Under the pieces are notes generated by a model. It searched no databases. It was not told where the DNA came from and saw only the letters and a list, made by a program, of their open reading frames with translations. 20,526 nucleotides of DNA, taken from CAZECE01 sp964510525. GTDB taxonomy: Bacteria > Pseudomonadota > Gammaproteobacteria > Pseudomonadales > JANQJO01. Made by a program: the position numbers and the translations under genes. Of the stretch, positions 19,640 through 20,526 are shown in pieces (within the stretch, counting starts at the first letter, position 1; every line of letters begins with the position of its first letter). The stretch is from NCBI GenBank assembly GCA_964510525.1, contig CAZECE010000122.1:1-20526 (forward strand), in the 5' to 3' direction.

Positions 19640-20526
19640 GCACTGATATTTGTGCTCTGTGTCCTGCTGAAATAAATCCAAACAATGATAGCAGGGAGCA
19701 CATCATTCCAAATTCAATAGGGGGAAGAAAAAAAGTATCAGGTTTTATATGTATAAATTGCAATAGCAATTATGGTTATAAATGGGATTCCGTATTGGCT
19801 AAAAAACTAAATCCATATTGCTTGTTATTAATGATAAAACGAGAGAGGGGTGTTCCACCAAAAAGTGAATTTGTGACTGACGTAGGCAATAAAATTAATC
19901 TCAAACATGATGGAAGTATGGATATAGCCAAGCCAAAAATAGAGGAAGAAAAAATTGGTGATAAAGTACATGTTAAAGTTGTGGCGCGAGATTTTAGAAC
20001 TTTAAAAACAAAAACTAAAGAGGTAATCAAAAAATATCCACAAGCTAAAGAATACTTCTCTGAGATGCTAGAGAAAGCAAATAATGAATCATTTTATTGT
20101 AATGATTATATAAATCTTAAACTTGATTTTGGGTGTAATGAGTCTCTCAGGTCGGTAATTAAAACAGCTTTATCTTTAGCTGTTGAATCAGGAGTTAATT
20201 CATCTTTATGTGAGGTGGCAACCAAGTATTTATTACATGAAGATACCGATCCATGTTTTGGCTATTATTATGAAAAAGATCTTGTAAAAAATAGAATTAA
20301 AGGCCAACCATTTCATTGTGTACGTATACAAGGAGATGCTAAATCAAGAAAATTACTAGCGTATATTGAATACTTTGGCATGCTTAGGATGATAACACTT
20401 CTGTCGAAAAATTATATTGGTAATGAAATTGATGTTTATTATGCTATTGACCCAACTACTGGAAAAGAACTAGATATTGCATTTAACATACAATTAACGA
20501 GTATAAATGTTCAAGATGTTTTCGAT
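19636..20526 (+). CDS. HNH-type endonuclease, 5' part (runs off the right edge)
   Basis: A GTG-started frame, open for 297 codons to the edge. An in-frame TAA lies just before the GTG and the next in-frame ATG comes after the nuclease motif, so GTG 19636 is the only sensible start. The N-terminus is a zinc-bound HNH domain of the HNH_5 kind: CALC (Cys6, Cys9), SREHIIPNSIGG with Glu21-His22 and Asn26, then CINCNSNYG (Cys39, Cys42, Asn43, Asn45). A long C-terminal part has no recognised domain; it includes KTALSLAVESGVN, HCVRIQGDAKSRKLLAYIEYFG and a following LSKNYIGNEIDVYYAIDPTTGKELD segment, a pattern I associate with other HNH proteins. Overlap with the PD-(D/E)XK gene by four bases (GTGA) implies translational coupling. 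Strongly AT-rich. The substrate and biological role are unknown. Confidence 0.8.
   Translation, partial: MSTDICALCPAEINPNNDSREHIIPNSIGGRKKVSGFICINCNSNYGYKWDSVLAKKLNPYCLLLMIKRERGVPPKSEFVTDVGNKINLKHDGSMDIAKPKIEEEKIGDKVHVKVVARDFRTLKTKTKEVIKKYPQAKEYFSEMLEKANNESFYCNDYINLKLDFGCNESLRSVIKTALSLAVESGVNSSLCEVATKYLLHEDTDPCFGYYYEKDLVKNRIKGQPFHCVRIQGDAKSRKLLAYIEYFGMLRMITLLSKNYIGNEIDVYYAIDPTTGKELDIAFNIQLTSINVQDVFD

Overview
The window looks like the chromosome of a gammaproteobacterium. CmoA/CmoB, a YceF-type Maf protein, YceD, Mfd, CsiV and a DUF1820 protein occur together only in that class. The cox genes, the single-polypeptide E1 dehydrogenase and a moderate GC content suit a marine, Oceanospirillales-like or Cellvibrionales-like organism, but that placement is inference. 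No rRNA, tRNA or CRISPR array was found.

Layout. Positions 1-1830 (minus strand) hold coxB and the start of ctaD, the CuA and heme subunits of an aa3-type cytochrome c oxidase. Next is a repeat-rich intergenic region of about 400 bp with an orphan minus-strand terminator. A DUF1820 gene (plus) converges on maf/yceF (minus). maf diverges from yceD across a 14-bp direct repeat that appears to carry both promoters. yceD is normally followed by rpmF and the plsX/fab genes. Here it is followed instead by an 882-residue fused E1 alpha-beta 2-oxoacid dehydrogenase. Positions 6618-10930 (minus strand) hold a degenerate receiver-domain membrane protein, folD, a small ankyrin protein, cmoA and cmoB. 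cmoA and cmoB together make the cmo5U34 wobble modification of tRNA, and this cmoB carries an in-frame 4 x 15-bp minisatellite.

Positions 11290-12028 (plus) carry two small genes, one for a membrane protein with a clear terminator and one for a secreted protein. The cluster mfd-csiV-GIY-YIG follows. mfd starts just after a terminator hairpin that overlaps its own probable promoter.

From about 16600 to the right edge the DNA is more AT-rich and looks accessory. It holds a SAM-dependent methyltransferase overlapping the GIY-YIG gene and a complete IS1182-family element with 17-bp perfect terminal inverted repeats and a 4-bp GGTC target duplication. To its right is a tightly coupled two-gene unit: a small PD-(D/E)XK-like nuclease whose stop codon overlaps the GTG start of an HNH-type nuclease that runs off the window. 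This nuclease pair beside an IS is the best candidate here for an undescribed system. It could be defence or mobile-element related, but that function is inference only.
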